This document shows positions 44,615 through 57,595 of a stretch of DNA of 64,000 nt, piece by piece (position 1 is the stretch's first letter; every line of letters begins with the position of its first letter). The stretch is from Marsupella aquatica (lineage: Eukaryota > Marchantiophyta): NCBI GenBank assembly GCA_973895155.1, contig OZ316892.1, positions 1,054,001 through 1,118,000 of the forward strand, in the 5' to 3' direction. Position numbers and translations under genes: made by a program. The notes beneath the pieces were generated by a model. The model was not told where the DNA came from. It made no database searches and saw only the letters and a program-made list of their open reading frames with translations.

Positions 44615-44930
44615 GTTCTACTTTGGAGTATGCACCACAGTAGCATAGTCCAGATAGCTGGGAAGGGGGGACTATACAAAGGGATCCCACAAGGACCCGA
44701 CCAGGGAGAGAGGGACGTTCTACTTTGGAGTATGCACCATTGTAGCGTAGCCCAGAAGGCTAGGTAGCTCGGAAGGGGTGACTATACCCAGGGATCCCAC
44801 AAGGACCCGGACCAGGAAGGAGAGAAGACGTTCTACTTTAGAGTATGCACCACTCTAGGGTAGCCCAAAAGGCTGGGGGGACAATACCCAGGGATCCCAC
44901 AAGTACCCTGACCAGGAAGGAGAGATGGTT
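44615..44930. repeat. Three tandem units of 101-113 bp
   Basis: Units start GTTCTACTTTGGAGTATGCA at 44615, 44717 and 44830 (the third has TTTAGAG). They share GTAGCCCA, ACTATACCCAGGGATCCCAC and ACCAGGAAGGAGAGA. Lengths are about 102, 113 and 101 bp with small indels. The array directly follows the 45-bp minisatellite. No coding function is apparent. Confidence 0.85.
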
Positions 44931-45491
44931 GAACCAAGGTCCCGAAGCAGCTAGCCAAAAACAGAGGAGAAACCAGTACTCCCACCACTATACCCCATCC
45001 ACACATATACACACCCTTCACACACCTTTATCCCTTTGCATGGATGTTTGTTCAATGAATGTGAATTTTACATAGGATGAATTTCTTTTAGATAAGGGAA
45101 ACGTCGCTGTCACCGCCAGAGCCTGAGGTGGTGTTGTATTTGAAAATGTATATATTATGTCAATTTCATTCTAGATGAATTTCTTTTAGGTACTCTAATG
45201 AGTTTGGGTGATCCAGTCTAGCCTTCTCATTGACCCTGCATTAAATTTCCATGAATTTAATGCTCCCCAGTTTCTTGGGGCCTTTCCCAATCTCCAACGC
45301 ATGCTGCTTGCTTAGGGCCCAATTGACATTGGTTTGTGTTCTGGCACCCTTCACTTTTCGCTGTTAACAAGTACTTGGCAATAGACACCAATCAAAGCCA
45401 ATGAAGAATGGTGTGGCTAAAACCCTGCCTAACTTCAAATTGGGTGCATAAGGGCTGCTAAAAGTGAAGGGTTTGAGACGGCTCACATAGT
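44931..45491. other. Spacer before copia element B
   Basis: No recognisable gene. GATGAATTTCTTTTAG occurs twice, near 45077 and 45174. The last five bases before the LTR, 45492-45496, are the CTTGG target site of element B. Confidence 0.4.
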
Positions 45492-45496
45492 CTTGG

Positions 45497-45827
45497 TGTT
45501 GAACTAAGACGTCATTCGCAATCACCATACAACCATGATTCATTCATGCACACGTAGTCGACACAATCTCTACGTGGTTCACCTCTTCACCAAGGCTACG
45601 TCCACACGAACACTCAAGCTTTACTTCAAGAGTAGACGAACACACATGCTCTCCCTCTTCTTCAAGTTGCTCCGTTACTATCAGTAAGCACCACACTCCA
45701 GCGGCTTACACTAGACCTGGTATATACAAGGTCACACACGACTAACCTAACCTCAGCTAAGACCCTAACTGTGGTTAGCCTAAGTGCCGTAACCTTTGAG
45801 TCACAAGACTAAGAGCAATCCTTAACA
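45497..45827 (-). repeat. 3' LTR of copia element B
   Basis: 331 bp, TGTTGAAC...CCTTAACA on the + strand. It is identical to the 5' LTR except for one base (ACTAGACC here, ACTAGCCC there). Confidence 0.97.
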
Positions 45828-46031
45828 AACTCCCCCTTGACTCTAGTCTTGGGGACTGCAATTTCTGCTATCCATACGAGATACTCAGCGGGAAATTCTA
45901 GACAATCACCTAAAACCATAGGTGTCCCCCTAAAAACCATTTAAGGTTAACTAAGGGTTAACTAGAATTAAGCCGTAGCCATAACATGATTGAGTAACCC
46001 ATATACATAAATTACATATTGTTAAGTTACT

Positions 46032-48315
46032 CTACTTGTGCTGCAAATGCAAAACTTGCAAAGTAGCACGGTGTCTTGAGTAACTCTCCAAAGGAATCAC
46101 TTTGGTAAAAGCATCAGCCGGGTTGAGCTTTCCATCAATCTTGACTAGCTCAAACATTTTATCAGACACTGCTTGCCTAATAAAATGGTACCTGATGTCA
46201 ATGTGTTTCACCCTGCTATCCATAACCTGGTTAATAGCTAGGTGAAGCGCACTTTGGCTGTCACAATGAAGAGTCATTTTTCCATGCTCCAATCCCATCT
46301 CAGTGACCAGCTTATCCAAACCAAATTGCTTCCTTTGCTGCTTCTGCTGCCGCAACATATTCTGCTTCTGTAGTAGACTGAGATACACACTTCTGCAAGG
46401 TAGATCTCCAACTTATGCATCCTCTTCCAAGAGTAAACACATACCCAGTCGTTGACCTCCTTGTTTCCAGACAGCCTCCATAGTCAGAATCTACATAGCC
46501 AACCAAAGATTTGGTTTTGTTTGATCTACTATCAAACAATAGACCATAGTCTATTGTGCCCTTAAGATACCTGAGAATCCATTTCACAGCCTCCCAATGT
46601 ACCTTCCCTGGATTTGACATGAATCTACTCACTTTGCCCATTGCTAGGGCTAGATCAGGCCTGGTACATGTCATCAAATACATTAGACTGCCCATTGCCT
46701 TCTCATATGGAACCTTAGTCATCAAGCCTCTCTCCACTGGATCCGTGGGGCAGAAAGCCGATGATAACTTGAAATGTGGAGCCAAAGGAATACTTACTGG
46801 CTTACAATTTTCCATGTTTAATCTTGCAAGTACCTTTTTAGCATACTTGCCTTGATTCAGCCACAATTGTCCAGTTTCAAAGTTCCTCGTAATCTCCATA
46901 CCTAAGATCCTCTTGGCTTTCCCAAGATCCTTCATTCGGAATTCAGAACTCAATTTTGCTTTGAGTTTGTCAACCTCAGTTTGATCCTTAGCCGCAATCA
47001 ACATGTCATCCACATAGAGCACCAGAATGAGCAAACCAAACACACCATTCTTGACTGATTTCGTATACACACAAGGGTCATACACCATCCTAGTGAATCC
47101 TTGTGCAAGCATGAAATCATCAAACCGCTTGTTCCACTGCCGAGGAGCTTGCTTCAATCCATACAACGACTTAAGTAACCTGCAAACTAAACTCTCTTGG
47201 CCCTTCTTCACAAAGCCCAGTGGTTGCCTCATGAAAATTTGTTCTTCCAAGGTGCCATAGAGAAAAGCAGTAACAACATCCATTTGATCTAACACCAGAT
47301 CAAAAAACACAACAAGTTGACACAAAATTTGTATCGTGGAATACTTGGCAACTGGAGAGAAGACCTCATTGTAATCCACTCCCTTCTCTTGAGTGAATCC
47401 CTTGGCAATAAGCCTTGCCTTGTATATCTTGTCTCCTCCATCTGAAGAGTTGTCCTTCAGCTTGTAAATCCACTTGCTATCCACCACTTGTTGATCACTT
47501 GGCAGTTGCACCAGCTCCCATGTTCTGTTGTCACTTAAGGATTGCAACTCCCTCTGCATCACTGCATTCCATTCATCTTTCTCGTCTGAAGTGCACGCCT
47601 CATGATAAGAAGAAGGTTCTCCTTCTTCCAAGATCAGTGCTCTGTCATCATCTTCAGGTGCAATGTCAACATCATCTAACCTTGATGAATCTGTCCATTG
47701 TCCATACCTTGTAGGAGCTCGAGTAGTATGTCTTGATTTTCTAGCTGATGATTCTGGTTGATCTTGTTCTGTTGGTTGAATTTGAGGTATTCCAACAATA
47801 ACTTGCTCCTCTTGTTCTAATACCGGAACCAGCTCCATTCTCGGAGCACCTCCTTCATTTATGTCATGAAAACTCTCATGACCAATCTCCCCCACAACAT
47901 GGTCCAGGATAGGAGATTTACCTTTGTCAGTACGGGAAGCTTGAGCATTCTCCCCCTCCTTTGATGATCTGGATTCATTAAAGGATACATCTCTACTGAC
48001 AAGCAACGTACAAGCTTCTAGATCCCATAGCCTGTAAGCTTTCACACCTGGTTGATAACCAAGAAAAAGATACTTCTTGGAAGTAGAATCTAGTTTAGAT
48101 CGATTCTGCTTAGGTGTGAGAGCATATGCATCACTTCCAAAGACTCTCAAAACCTGATAGTCTGTGTGCCGTCCATACCTCATTTCAAACGGCGTCTTGA
48201 AATTGATTGCACTTGAAGGAGAAAGATTTACCAAATAAGCTGCCGCATTTATAGCTTCAGCCCAAATTTCATGCGGTAAACCTGATTGGCTCAACATACT
48301 CCTTGATCGCTCCAA
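46032..48315 (-). pseudogene. copia B integrase end, reverse transcriptase and RNase H
   Basis: The 667-codon frame 48315-46312 covers the integrase C-terminal half and linker, then RT with VDYNEVFSPVAKYSTIQIL, LDQMDVVTAFLYGTLEEQIF, SLYGLKQAPRQWNKRFDDF and YVDDMLIAAKD. RNase H follows with GYVDSDYGGCLETRRST and STTEAEYVAAAEAAKEAI. A one-base shift near 46318 moves the last 110 codons, including CDSQSALHLAINQVMDSRVK, into frame 46388-46032. RT catalytic Asp residues are present. It resembles element A closely and belongs to a related family. Confidence 0.92.
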
Positions 48316-49200
48316 TAGTGTTTGGTTTAGCCGCTCACAAACACCATTCTGTTGAGGAGTATAAACTATCGTGAGATGACGAGTAATCCCTTGCTTTGCA
48401 GAATATAGTTCAAACTCACTTGAACTGTACTCCCCGCCGTTATCTAATCACAGATATCTCACCTTGGATCCAATCTGATTCTCAATTTGGGCTTTCCACT
48501 TCTTAAAAGTGCCAAAACTTCAGACTTGGCGTGTAGAAATGTGATCCACACATACCGTGAGTAATCATCAATGAACGTGACATAGTACAATTTTCCAGAA
48601 AGTGAGGGAGTTGGGGCTGGACCCCACACATCACTATGTACATACTCAAGTATAGTTTTGGTATTGTGAGTTCCAATACCAAAGGTTCTCCTGTGCTGCT
48701 TCCCAAGCACACAGTGTTCACAAAAATCTAGCTTAGTAGATTCCAAATTAGAAAGAAGTCCGTTCCTGCGAAGTACCGCCAAACCCTTTTCACTCATGTG
48801 TCCCAATCTGCAGTGCCATAACTGAGTCATCTCGCCTTGAGATCTAGTTACATTGGCTTCTTCACAAATCACGTTGCCCTCCAACAAATATAGATTCCTG
48901 TGTCGCTTACCCTTCATGACAACCTTGCCTCCGGTTGACACTTGAAGAATCATCAGCAGAACTCCACCGACATCCATTTGCTTCCAGCATTCCAAGAGAA
49001 ATCAAGTTCTTCTTCATGTCAGGTATGTGTCTGACATTACTCACTGTTCGCACAGCTCCATCAAACATCCGAATTTTCACGGATCCAATTCCAATAATTT
49101 GACAAGGATGATCATTCCCCATCAACACGGAACCGGTTGATACTGAGTAAGAAGTAAAAAACTCTTTCATACAACAAATATGATAGGTACAGGCTAAAAT
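48316..49200 (-). pseudogene. copia B protease and integrase, inactivated
   Basis: The protease site reads WILACTYHICC. Compared with element A (WILDCACSF) and the family, two residues including the catalytic Asp are missing, an in-frame 6-bp deletion near 49199. Frame 49170-48907 continues pol, then a shift leads to 48995-48459 with the zinc region (LWHCRLGHMSEKGLAVLRRN, CEHCVLGKQHRRTF), DVWGPAPTPSLSGKLYYVTF and DDYSRYVW. Another shift near 48500 and a TGA near 48450 (before LDNGGEY) precede NGVCERLNQTLLER, where the catalytic Glu is retained. Confidence 0.9.
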
Positions 49201-49242
49201 CCATTCATCACCGTTGTTACTGATGATTGCAACATCTTGACT

Positions 49243-50169
49243 TCACAAGATTTCATCATCAAGCAAGTCAATCATATCAACATCAGTGGCTGCGTTCGTT
49301 GATGGTTGATGAGTTTGCTTGACTCGACAGTCTCGTTTCATGTGGCCAGGCTTGTTACATTTCCAGCATATAATTGGTTTTCTTTCGAGAGATTTCTCTC
49401 TAGACCTCGATCTAGACTTAGATCGAGCCTTCTCCTTGCCTCTATTTCGTGAGGGGTACATTTGTGAAAAGGACCTATTTTCGCTAGTCATCCGCTGTTG
49501 AGTCCTCCCATAGTTCACATTCAATGCACTGCCAGATGAAGATGGTGTCTGGGTATGACCCAGTTTCTTCTGTGCATCATCTGACAGCAAAGAGCTTACC
49601 ACCTCATCATATGAAATAGTTTTGAGGTCTCTATACAAGAGAACCTGCTTCAAACCTTGATACGATGGGGGTAAGGAGCTGAGAAGAAGCAATGCCATAT
49701 CTTCATCTTCCACTCCCTTGCCAAGATTTGACAAATCTACAGCCAGGCTGTCGAATTCATCCAAGTGATCTCGAAGTTTGCCTCCTTCTTTTAGCCTCAA
49801 GCTCATCAAGAGAGACTTCTTGTACAATCGATCTAAGGCATCTTCACGGTAGTACTTCTCTCTAAGGGCCTTGAATAAGGATACGCAATCCTCATAGTCG
49901 TCCAACTTCTTAATGATATGCGGCTTCAGATACAGCATAACCGCATTCACAGCGATCACTTGCTCCTGCCTCCATTTCCTCAACGGAATCTCTTCCTCAC
50001 TGCTAGACTCCTCCCGAGTCGATAGCAGATGATCTAGGCCCATAGCACGAAGAATTCCCTTAACCTGCTTCTCCCATAGCAAATAATCTGTGCGCCCATC
50101 ATATTTTTCCACCTCAAACTTGACACCTCCAAACTTGGATGCCATCGTTGTCCTCCCAACGTTCTCCAC
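49243..50169 (-). pseudogene. copia B gag
   Basis: A 308-codon frame; the likely natural start is the Met about eight codons in (MASKFGGVKFEVEKYDGRTD). It contains SLRLKEGGKLRDHLDEFDSL, LLSSLPPSYQGLKQVLLYRD, an Arg/Ser/Lys tract and one CCHC knuckle, CWKCNKPGHMKRDC. It ends at a TGA after DLLDDEIL, upstream of the protease, where the family normally continues. Confidence 0.9.
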
Positions 50170-51484
50170 GTGCTATTGCTGTGCTGCTCCCTATATGCTT
50201 TTATCGCTTTTTCCTTCCTTCCTTCTCGTTGACTCAAATCCAAATCACGAAAAAATGTCGTTTTTTGCAACTTTCCAAAAAACTTGAAACTTGTCACCGC
50301 CACTTAGCCCACCAACCTAGCAAGCCAATGCTGAAATTCGAAATCGAAACCGAGTTCCGACGAAAAACTATTTCACATTTCGGTCGGGGTGGGTAAAACT
50401 CCAAAAAGTCTCCCCCGTTTTGACCATCTCGGGGAATAAGAAAAATTCCAAGTACCACCCGTCGTTGGAAATGGAAATTGAGTGGTGCACCGTGTTGCTA
50501 GCTTCAGTGGCTACGTTCTCGCCAAAAAAGATCCGAAAAAAGTTACCGTTTGGACCTTGGAATCTGCGACTAAAGGCCAAAAAACAGCTCTCTGTTTTTT
50601 TGGAATATTCCTTGGACTGTGCAACAGGTCTCACAGGGGGCTGTTCCCCCTGTCCAAGCGGTTAATTTGATGGGTCACAGGGCCCGGGATGCCGCTTAAC
50701 CAATGAGGAGCCTGAAAAGGATTAAAAAACCGGGCCTAAGGGGGTTTAAGCCCCTTAACACAAAAATACTGTCTTAAAAAAGGTGACGGGCCAGGCAGTG
50801 CACAAGTGGTCGGGGAGTAAAAAACTGAGTCAAAATGGGCAGGGATGGAGTTGCGACGGCCAGGACGTCTGCGCCGTCCGTGCCGGCCGTGACGTCTGGG
50901 ACAGCCGAGACGTCTGGGACGTCCGCGCCGTCCGCGATGGCTGGGACGTCCGCGCCGGCCGTGATGGGAGTATGAGTGAGGAGGAGGAGGGGGTCACCAA
51001 CGGGGTATTGACAGGGGTGCAAGGGTCGGGAGGGTGTGTATACACACCACCAAAAAGGCCCTATTCTAAGGCAAAATGTGCACAAAAAATAAATTTGTTG
51101 GGTTACTCACACTGCCGTTATCACTTTACACCAGATAAAGACTAGTTGTCGACGGGAAATATTACCGAATTGCACCGGCACCGTTTGCAACTCTAGCAGA
51201 GTGAAAAATTCCCGTCATGACTCCTTCACTCCGCGTCAAGTGTCAATCTTGGACTCAAAACGACCACTGCACCGCGATCTCTCCGTTGAGCCGTTGCACT
51301 TCCCGTTTCTTCCTTTGAGTCGAACGCAACGACAAGAAACCCCGGTTCAGTCAAAAGAAGACTCCATAGCCAGTCAGAAACTCAGAACGGCTCTTTTGCT
51401 TGGTACATCGCACTCACTACACCCTCGATAGCAAACCAGCTACCGAAATGATCAGCTTTTCCCGATCTACAATTTGAGCTAAAG
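50170..51484 (-). other. Leader of copia element B, gag-proximal part
   Basis: Non-coding leader between gag and the nested element C. The distal part of the leader continues at 57894-58213. Within it, 50855-50970 is a GC-rich degenerate repeat of GACGTCTGGGAC and CGTCCGCGCCG words. Short open frames here are compositional. The GTTGT target site of element C is at 51485-51489. Confidence 0.7.
50855..50970. repeat. GC-rich degenerate repeat in the element B leader
   Basis: Repeated words GACGTCTGGGAC, GACGTCCGCGCCG and GCCGTGATGG follow one another with an irregular period of about 15-27 bp. The stretch is much more CpG-rich than its surroundings. It lies in the transcribed leader of element B. 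Confidence 0.6.
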
Positions 51485-51489
51485 GTTGT

Positions 51490-51791
51490 TGTTAGGAATT
51501 GACTCGAGTTCCCGACTTAGTTTACTTAGTTTGGCCTTACTAGGGTTAGTTAACCCTGGATTACATTAGGATAAGATCCGCTTTGTTTAGGCCCACTCAT
51601 CTTGGCCCCCTTGGGGGGTATAGGCTGGAGGGAGAGAACTCTCTCCCTCATTCTTCACATGTACTCTTATTTGCTATGGAGCCTTCAGGAGTTTCTCCAC
51701 TCGGGGTGTCTTGTTGGTGTAGCGTCTGATTGAGTGAGTCTCTCTCATGTTTCCGCATTGTTGTCTAGTCCGGAGCCGACGGTTTCTTACA
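51490..51791 (+). repeat. 5' LTR of copia element C
   Basis: 302 bp, TG...CA bounded, followed two bases later by the tRNA-Met primer site. Confidence 0.96.
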
Positions 51792-53497
51792 AGTGGTATC
51801 AGAGCTTCGTGTTCGTGGTTTGGTGGCTTGGGCAGTGATGAGAGCGTTCGTTGTGTTGGATCGTGGTGGAAGATTGAATCATCGTCGATGATTGTGTGAT
51901 TGTTTCACTGGTCGTTTTGCGTTGAAGATTTTGTGAATACAGTGACGGTTTCCCGATTGAAACTTCAGCCTGGAGTGTCGGATGTGTCTCTGTTCTTTGA
52001 TGTACTGTCAAGAGGACAGTCTAGCGATCTCTTATGCGCGTCGGTGGGCACTACGTTTTGGTGAAGGTTTCACTGCTTTTCATCATTGGTGTGCCGAGTA
52101 ATCTTGTAGATTGAGGTTGCTGTTTAGAGCTTGATGCTCTAGGTTATGGCTTGTATATGTTTCGACTTAATCTTGTGTGGGGCGGAAAAAAAGTTGTTTT
52201 CTTTGTAAAAAGGTCGTGCGTTGAGGGACCGGTGTTGCAATTTTTTTTCTTTTCGAATACTTTTGTTTGTGCCGTCTCGCAACAGAATACGGCGGTGCGG
52301 ACGGGTTTCTTTGCATATGTGCGGAGAGAGGGCGAAAGGGAGATTTTATTGCCCGGGCACGTTGCCCTATGCGCGCGAGTGAGCCAAGAGGGCTCGGAAT
52401 ACAAAGGATTGAAGGAGGAGCAGAGGAGAAAGTCAAGCCCCTGGCCCGAGGCCCATGACCTACTAGAGCACGGCCTTACGTCTATGCAGGTACAATCGTA
52501 ACTGTAAGTACAGTTTTAAAGTGAGGGGAGGGGGAGTTCAAAGCTCCCTTCTCTTGGGAGCTTTAAGGGGGCCATTGCCCTATGCAGAAGCAATAGGAGG
52601 GGAAAGGGGAAGCGAGCATACTCCTTTCCTTAGGGAGCACTTATTAACATGGGCACGAGGCCCTATGGTTGTACTTTAAGTGAGGAGGGGGAGCATACGA
52701 GGCTCCTTTCACTTTGGAGCCTTTAATTAAGGCTTGCGTCAGGTGGGTGGCCAAGGACACAAAAGGTACTACTGTCCCTACACAGTACAGATTTGGGAGG
52801 GGGTACGAGGGGGTATTATATATCCCTGTACTCTGCCAGGTACAGCGTACATAAATAGGTGAACAAGGAGATGGGCAGGCGCGCGACCCTATGTGCGAGA
52901 GTATTTTTTTTGAAAAGAAATTGAAGGCCGGGAGGACGATTGTAGTCTTTTCGTTCTTAATTTTTTTTGTAAAAGCCAAAGGGTTTTTACTTGTTTTCTT
53001 TTATTTTCCTTCCGTGTTTGGATCTTTTCTTTTCCAATTGGACAGGTGTCAGCTCCACGTTCTTTCTGCTGTACATTTTGACTGTACTTTGATTCCCTGG
53101 AAAAGATACTTTTCCAGAGAGCTGATTTTTGACTGAAAATTTCAATTTCGGCGGTCGTCGAGGCAGAATTTTTTCGCGACACTTTGCAAGGGGATACTCA
53201 AGGGAGTTGAGCACGGGCTAGTGAAATTGATTTGTGCGTTGCTGTTGCGAAATTTTTTCGGGACCTAAGGTACCTGACTGGGGGTCAAAACAGCCATTTT
53301 GACCCCCCTCTGGTTCGGGTTGAATAAGTTTTTGCTGAAGAAGTTTTTCGCCGAATTATTTTCAGATCTTGGCAGTGTACCTTGCAGGCTACACGGCGGT
53401 GCATTCCATTTCCACTTTCGCCAACTTTCAATTTTTGGTGAATTTTTGGGTGGAGGTATTTCAGTTGTGTATTTCCTGTGTGTTTGTGGCAGCATCA
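51792..53497 (+). other. Leader of copia element C
   Basis: A 1.7-kb non-coding leader between primer site and gag, long for a copia element. It contains repeated GGGAGC and CCCTATG words (near 52525-52720) and T-rich runs. Open frames here are short and unrecognisable. Confidence 0.6.
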
Positions 53498-56400
53498 ATG
53501 ACTTCAAGAAAGCTTGCGGCGCCAAAGTTTGAGGTGGAGAAGTTTGACGGGAAGGTCAGCTTCAGCCTCTGGACTCGGAAGGTGACCAATGTGTTGATCC
53601 AACAGGGTCTTGAGAAGACCCTCACTAGAGTGAAACCCTCAAATCTAACAGATGAGGAGTGGGAGATGAGGAGTGGGAGGACATGTCGGTGCAGGCGTGT
53701 AGCACAATTGAGTTGTTCTTGGCAAACAACATTCTCAAGAACGTGTTGGGGATGGATCGGAATGCCAAGAAGATCTGGGATATGCTTACTCAGCTATACC
53801 AGAGTACTTCGTTGACTACTCGCATTTATCACTTGGAGCGGCTGTTCAGGTTGAAGTTGAAGGATGGTGGCAACATGCGTGATCACCTCAGTCTCTTCGA
53901 TGAGATTGTGCACGAGGTGGTCACGGCAGGAGACAAGTTGACCGATGAGTATCTTGCGATGCATTTGTTGATGTCGCTTCCTCAGACCTATTCAACATTG
54001 GTGACGGTCATCACACATGACAAGTCTACGTTGAAATTGGATGAGGTGAAGGCTACCGTTCTTGCAGAATGGGGCAAGCGACAACTTTCTGGCCGTGACA
54101 ATGAGTCTGTTGCCTTAGTGGTTAGAGGCAGATCGACGGAGCGTACTACGGATCAATCTAGATCTAAATCACATAGTAGATCTAAATCCAAGTCCCGTAG
54201 TAAGAAAGTTCAGTGTTGGCATTGCCATGAGAAAGGCCACACCAAGTGGATTTGTCCTTCTCTATCGAAGCAAAAGCGTCATGCTTCCAATGGTGCGTCC
54301 TCATCGTCAGCTGGCATTGTGATTGCTGATAATGAGGATGCTGCTGAAGTGCTATGTATTGGTGCTGTGAATTCTGTGTATGACAATAAATGGATGTTGG
54401 ATTCGGGTTCCTCTTATCACGTGTGTCCAATGCAATCATATTTCTCCACTTACCAACCTTGTACTGGTACTGTGGAAATCGGAAATGGAGTCCGATGTGC
54501 GATTGTTGGCATGGGGACTATCAAATTCCGGATGTTTGATGGTGTTGTGCGAGCACTGACGCAAGTCAGACACATACCAGACATCTCTAAGAATTTGATT
54601 TCTCTTGGTGCTTTGGAAGCCGGTGGATCTCATTTCACTGCACGTGATGGTGCGCTCTTTGTCATCAAAGATGATGTATCTTTGATTAAGGCGCTACGGC
54701 AGAATAATTTGTAGATCTTGGAAGGAGATGTCATTGCTCCTAGAGTGGAGCATGTGGATTCTGTGATGGAACGTTCGGATGCAGCGGCAACATCTGCTAT
54801 AGAGTCATTTACGGCTGCTCCAATTGAAGCACCCTCAACATCTGGTCGCACACAAGCCATAGATTTGTGGCATGCACGGTTGGGGCACTTAAGCGGTAAA
54901 GGATTGGCAGCCTTGGCAAACATAGATTTGCTGCAAGGCGCTCAATCTGGTAAACTCTCTTTCTGTGAAGATTGCATCTTCGGCAAGCAGAGGAGAGTGA
55001 GTTTCAGTTCTAGTTCATACCATTCTCATGAAATTCTTGAGTATGTACATTCGGATGTTTGGGGTCCAGCGCCGGAGCCGTCGTTGGGTGGAGCCAGATA
55101 TTTTGTGACGTTTGTAGATGATTACTCTCGAATGTGTTGGTTGTACTACATGAAGGAGAAGTCTCAAGTCTTTGAGATTTTCAAGGAGTGGAAAGCCATG
55201 GTAGAGCTACAAACTGGGAAGGAGTTGAAGTGTGTTCGGTCCGATAACGGTGGTGAGTATAAGTCCAATGAGTTTGATCAATTTGGTCGGGACCTTGCCC
55301 TCAAGCGTCATTACACTGTACCAGAGACCCCGCAGCAGAATGGAGTTGCAGAACGGTTGAATCGGACATTATTGGAGAAAGCACGCAACATGCTATGTAA
55401 GTCCAAGTTGCCCAACAACTTTTGGGCTGAGGCTGTCAACCAAGCTGCATACGTCTACAATCTGTCATCGCATAGTAGTAAGTTGATGCAGACTCCATTT
55501 GAGTTGTGGTATAAGAGACCTGCTGATTACTCTAGACTCCGAGTTTTTGGTTGTGCTACCTATGTTCACATTGAGCAGACACACAGGTCTAAGTTGGATC
55601 CCAAGTCTAAGAAATGTATTTTTCTAGGCTTTAGTCCTGGGCAGAAGGGCTATAAATTGTGGGATCCTGTCGATTGCAAGGCAGTTGTGAGCAGAAATGT
55701 TGTTTTTGACGAAGAATGGTTGTCAAGACCCCAGGATATTCAAGAGGAATAGGTGGAGGAACCCACTACGGTGGAGCTTGGTGGTAATGAGGAAGCTGCT
55801 GGTCCCTCTGGTAGAGGAGCAATTCCTCAACCAAGGCGCTCCACCAGGGCCAATTTTGGCCAACCCCCTGATAGATTTGGTTTTGCAGATCCTCGTGTTC
55901 ATGTTGTTGAACATGACGATGATCCCGGTGTTGTTTTGCTTACTGAAGATGGAGACCCCTCTAGTTATGAAGAAGCTATGGCCTCTCCAGAGAAGGATAA
56001 GTGGTTGGAGGCAATGTTGAAGGAGATGAATTCTTTGAAGAAGAATTCAACTTGGCGCTTAACTGACATGCCTCACGGGAAGACACTGGTTCCGTGTAGA
56101 TGGTTGTACAAGAAGAAGCAGGATGGCACTTACAAGGCACGCCTTGTGGCCAAAGGATACACCCAAAAGGAGGGCTTGGACTACACGGAGATTTTCTCAC
56201 CAGTTGTCAAACTCGCCACTATCCGTGTTTTACTTGCGATTGTGGCATTCTATGATCTTGAGTTAGATCAGATGGATGTAATTACTGCTTTCCTACATGG
56301 ATTGCTTGATGTGGAGATTTATATGACTCAGCCTCCAGGTTTTATTCACGAGAAGACCAGACACTTGGTGTGTAAACTCTTGCGCTCGCTATACGGATTG

Positions 56401-57528
56401 AAGCAGAGTCCCAGACAGTGGAATAAGCATTTTGATTCCTTCATGTTATCTCAGGGGTTCACACGAAGTGAACATGATTGTTGTATTTACATGAAGGAGG
56501 TGGAGAATTACTCACGCTTTGGTTACATTGTGTTGGCATTGTACGTGGATGACATGCTGATCCTGGCTGAGAATAAGTCTGATGTTGCCCATCTGAAAGC
56601 AATGCTGAGTAAGGAGTTTTCAATGAAGGACTTGGGTCAGGCCAAGAAGATACTAGGGATGGAGATTCATCGTGACAGGGGGCAAAGGCAATTATGGTTG
56701 TCTCAGAGGCAGTATTTGGAGAAGGTACTTGCCAAGTATGGAATGGAGAATGCAAAACCAGTTGGTACTCCATTGGCTTCTCACTTTAAACTCTCAAATA
56801 ATGATTGCCCTTCTAGTGAGAGTGATAGATTGGCGATGAAACATGTTCCCTATGATAGTGTTGTGGGTAGTTTGATGTATGCGATGACATGCACTAGACT
56901 TGACATTGTTAGCATTGTTAGCATTTTGAGCAGATTTATGGCAAATCCTGGTAAGCTTCACTGGGAAGCAGTGAAGTAGGTTTTGCGGTATCTGAAAGGT
57001 ACCTTAGATTGTGGGATCTTATTCGACGGTAAAGCAGACTCTACATTAGAGTTGGAAGGTTTTGTAGATTCAGATTATGCTGGTAACTTGGATAACAGAA
57101 AGTCTACTACAGGCTATGTGTTTATGCTGGGTGGAGGTTGTATCAGCTGGAAGTTGACAACTCAATCTTGTGTTGCGTTGTCTACTACTAAGGCTGAGTA
57201 CATGGCTGCATGTGAGGCAACCAAGGAGCTGATCTGGCTACGGAGATTGGTGAGTGATCTGGGTCTTTCACCTGAAAGACCGGTGCTGTTGTGCGATAGT
57301 CAAAGTGCTTTGCATCTGGCTAAGAACCCTGTGTTCCATGCCAGGACAAAGCACATTGATATTCGTTATCACTTCATTCGTGAGGTGATTGAGACGAAGC
57401 AGATGTTTCTGGAGAAGGTGGCTTCAGAGGAGAATACGGCAGACATGCTTACCAAAGTTTTACCTACTAGTAGCTTTAGTCATTGTGTGGATATTATTAA
57501 TGTTAGGGCCAAACCAGTGACTATGTAA
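53498..57528 (+). pseudogene. copia C gag-pol, near-intact but interrupted
   Basis: Gag starts at the ATG 53498 (MTSRKLAAPKFEVEKFDG). At about 53652 a 14-bp tandem duplication of GATGAGGAGTGGGA shifts the frame into 53659-54714, which holds the rest of gag, a CCHC knuckle (CWHCHEKGHTKWIC) and the protease (WMLDSGSSYHVC). All later parts share that frame: integrase 54718-55752 (LWHARLGHLSGKG, CEDCIFGKQ, DVWGP, SDNGGEY, NGVAERLNRTLLEK), RT 55753-56979 (LDQMDVITAFLHGLLDVEIY, YVDDMLI) and RNase H 56983-57528 (GFVDSDYAGNLDNRKST, CDSQSALHLA). They are separated only by TAG codons at 54712, 55750 and 56977. Catalytic residues of all enzymes appear intact. Confidence 0.93.
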
Positions 57529-57595
57529 ATATGTTACTTAGTTACATATTGTATATCACCTGACTCATTGTGTGAACTTGAGTCAAGGTGGAGAT

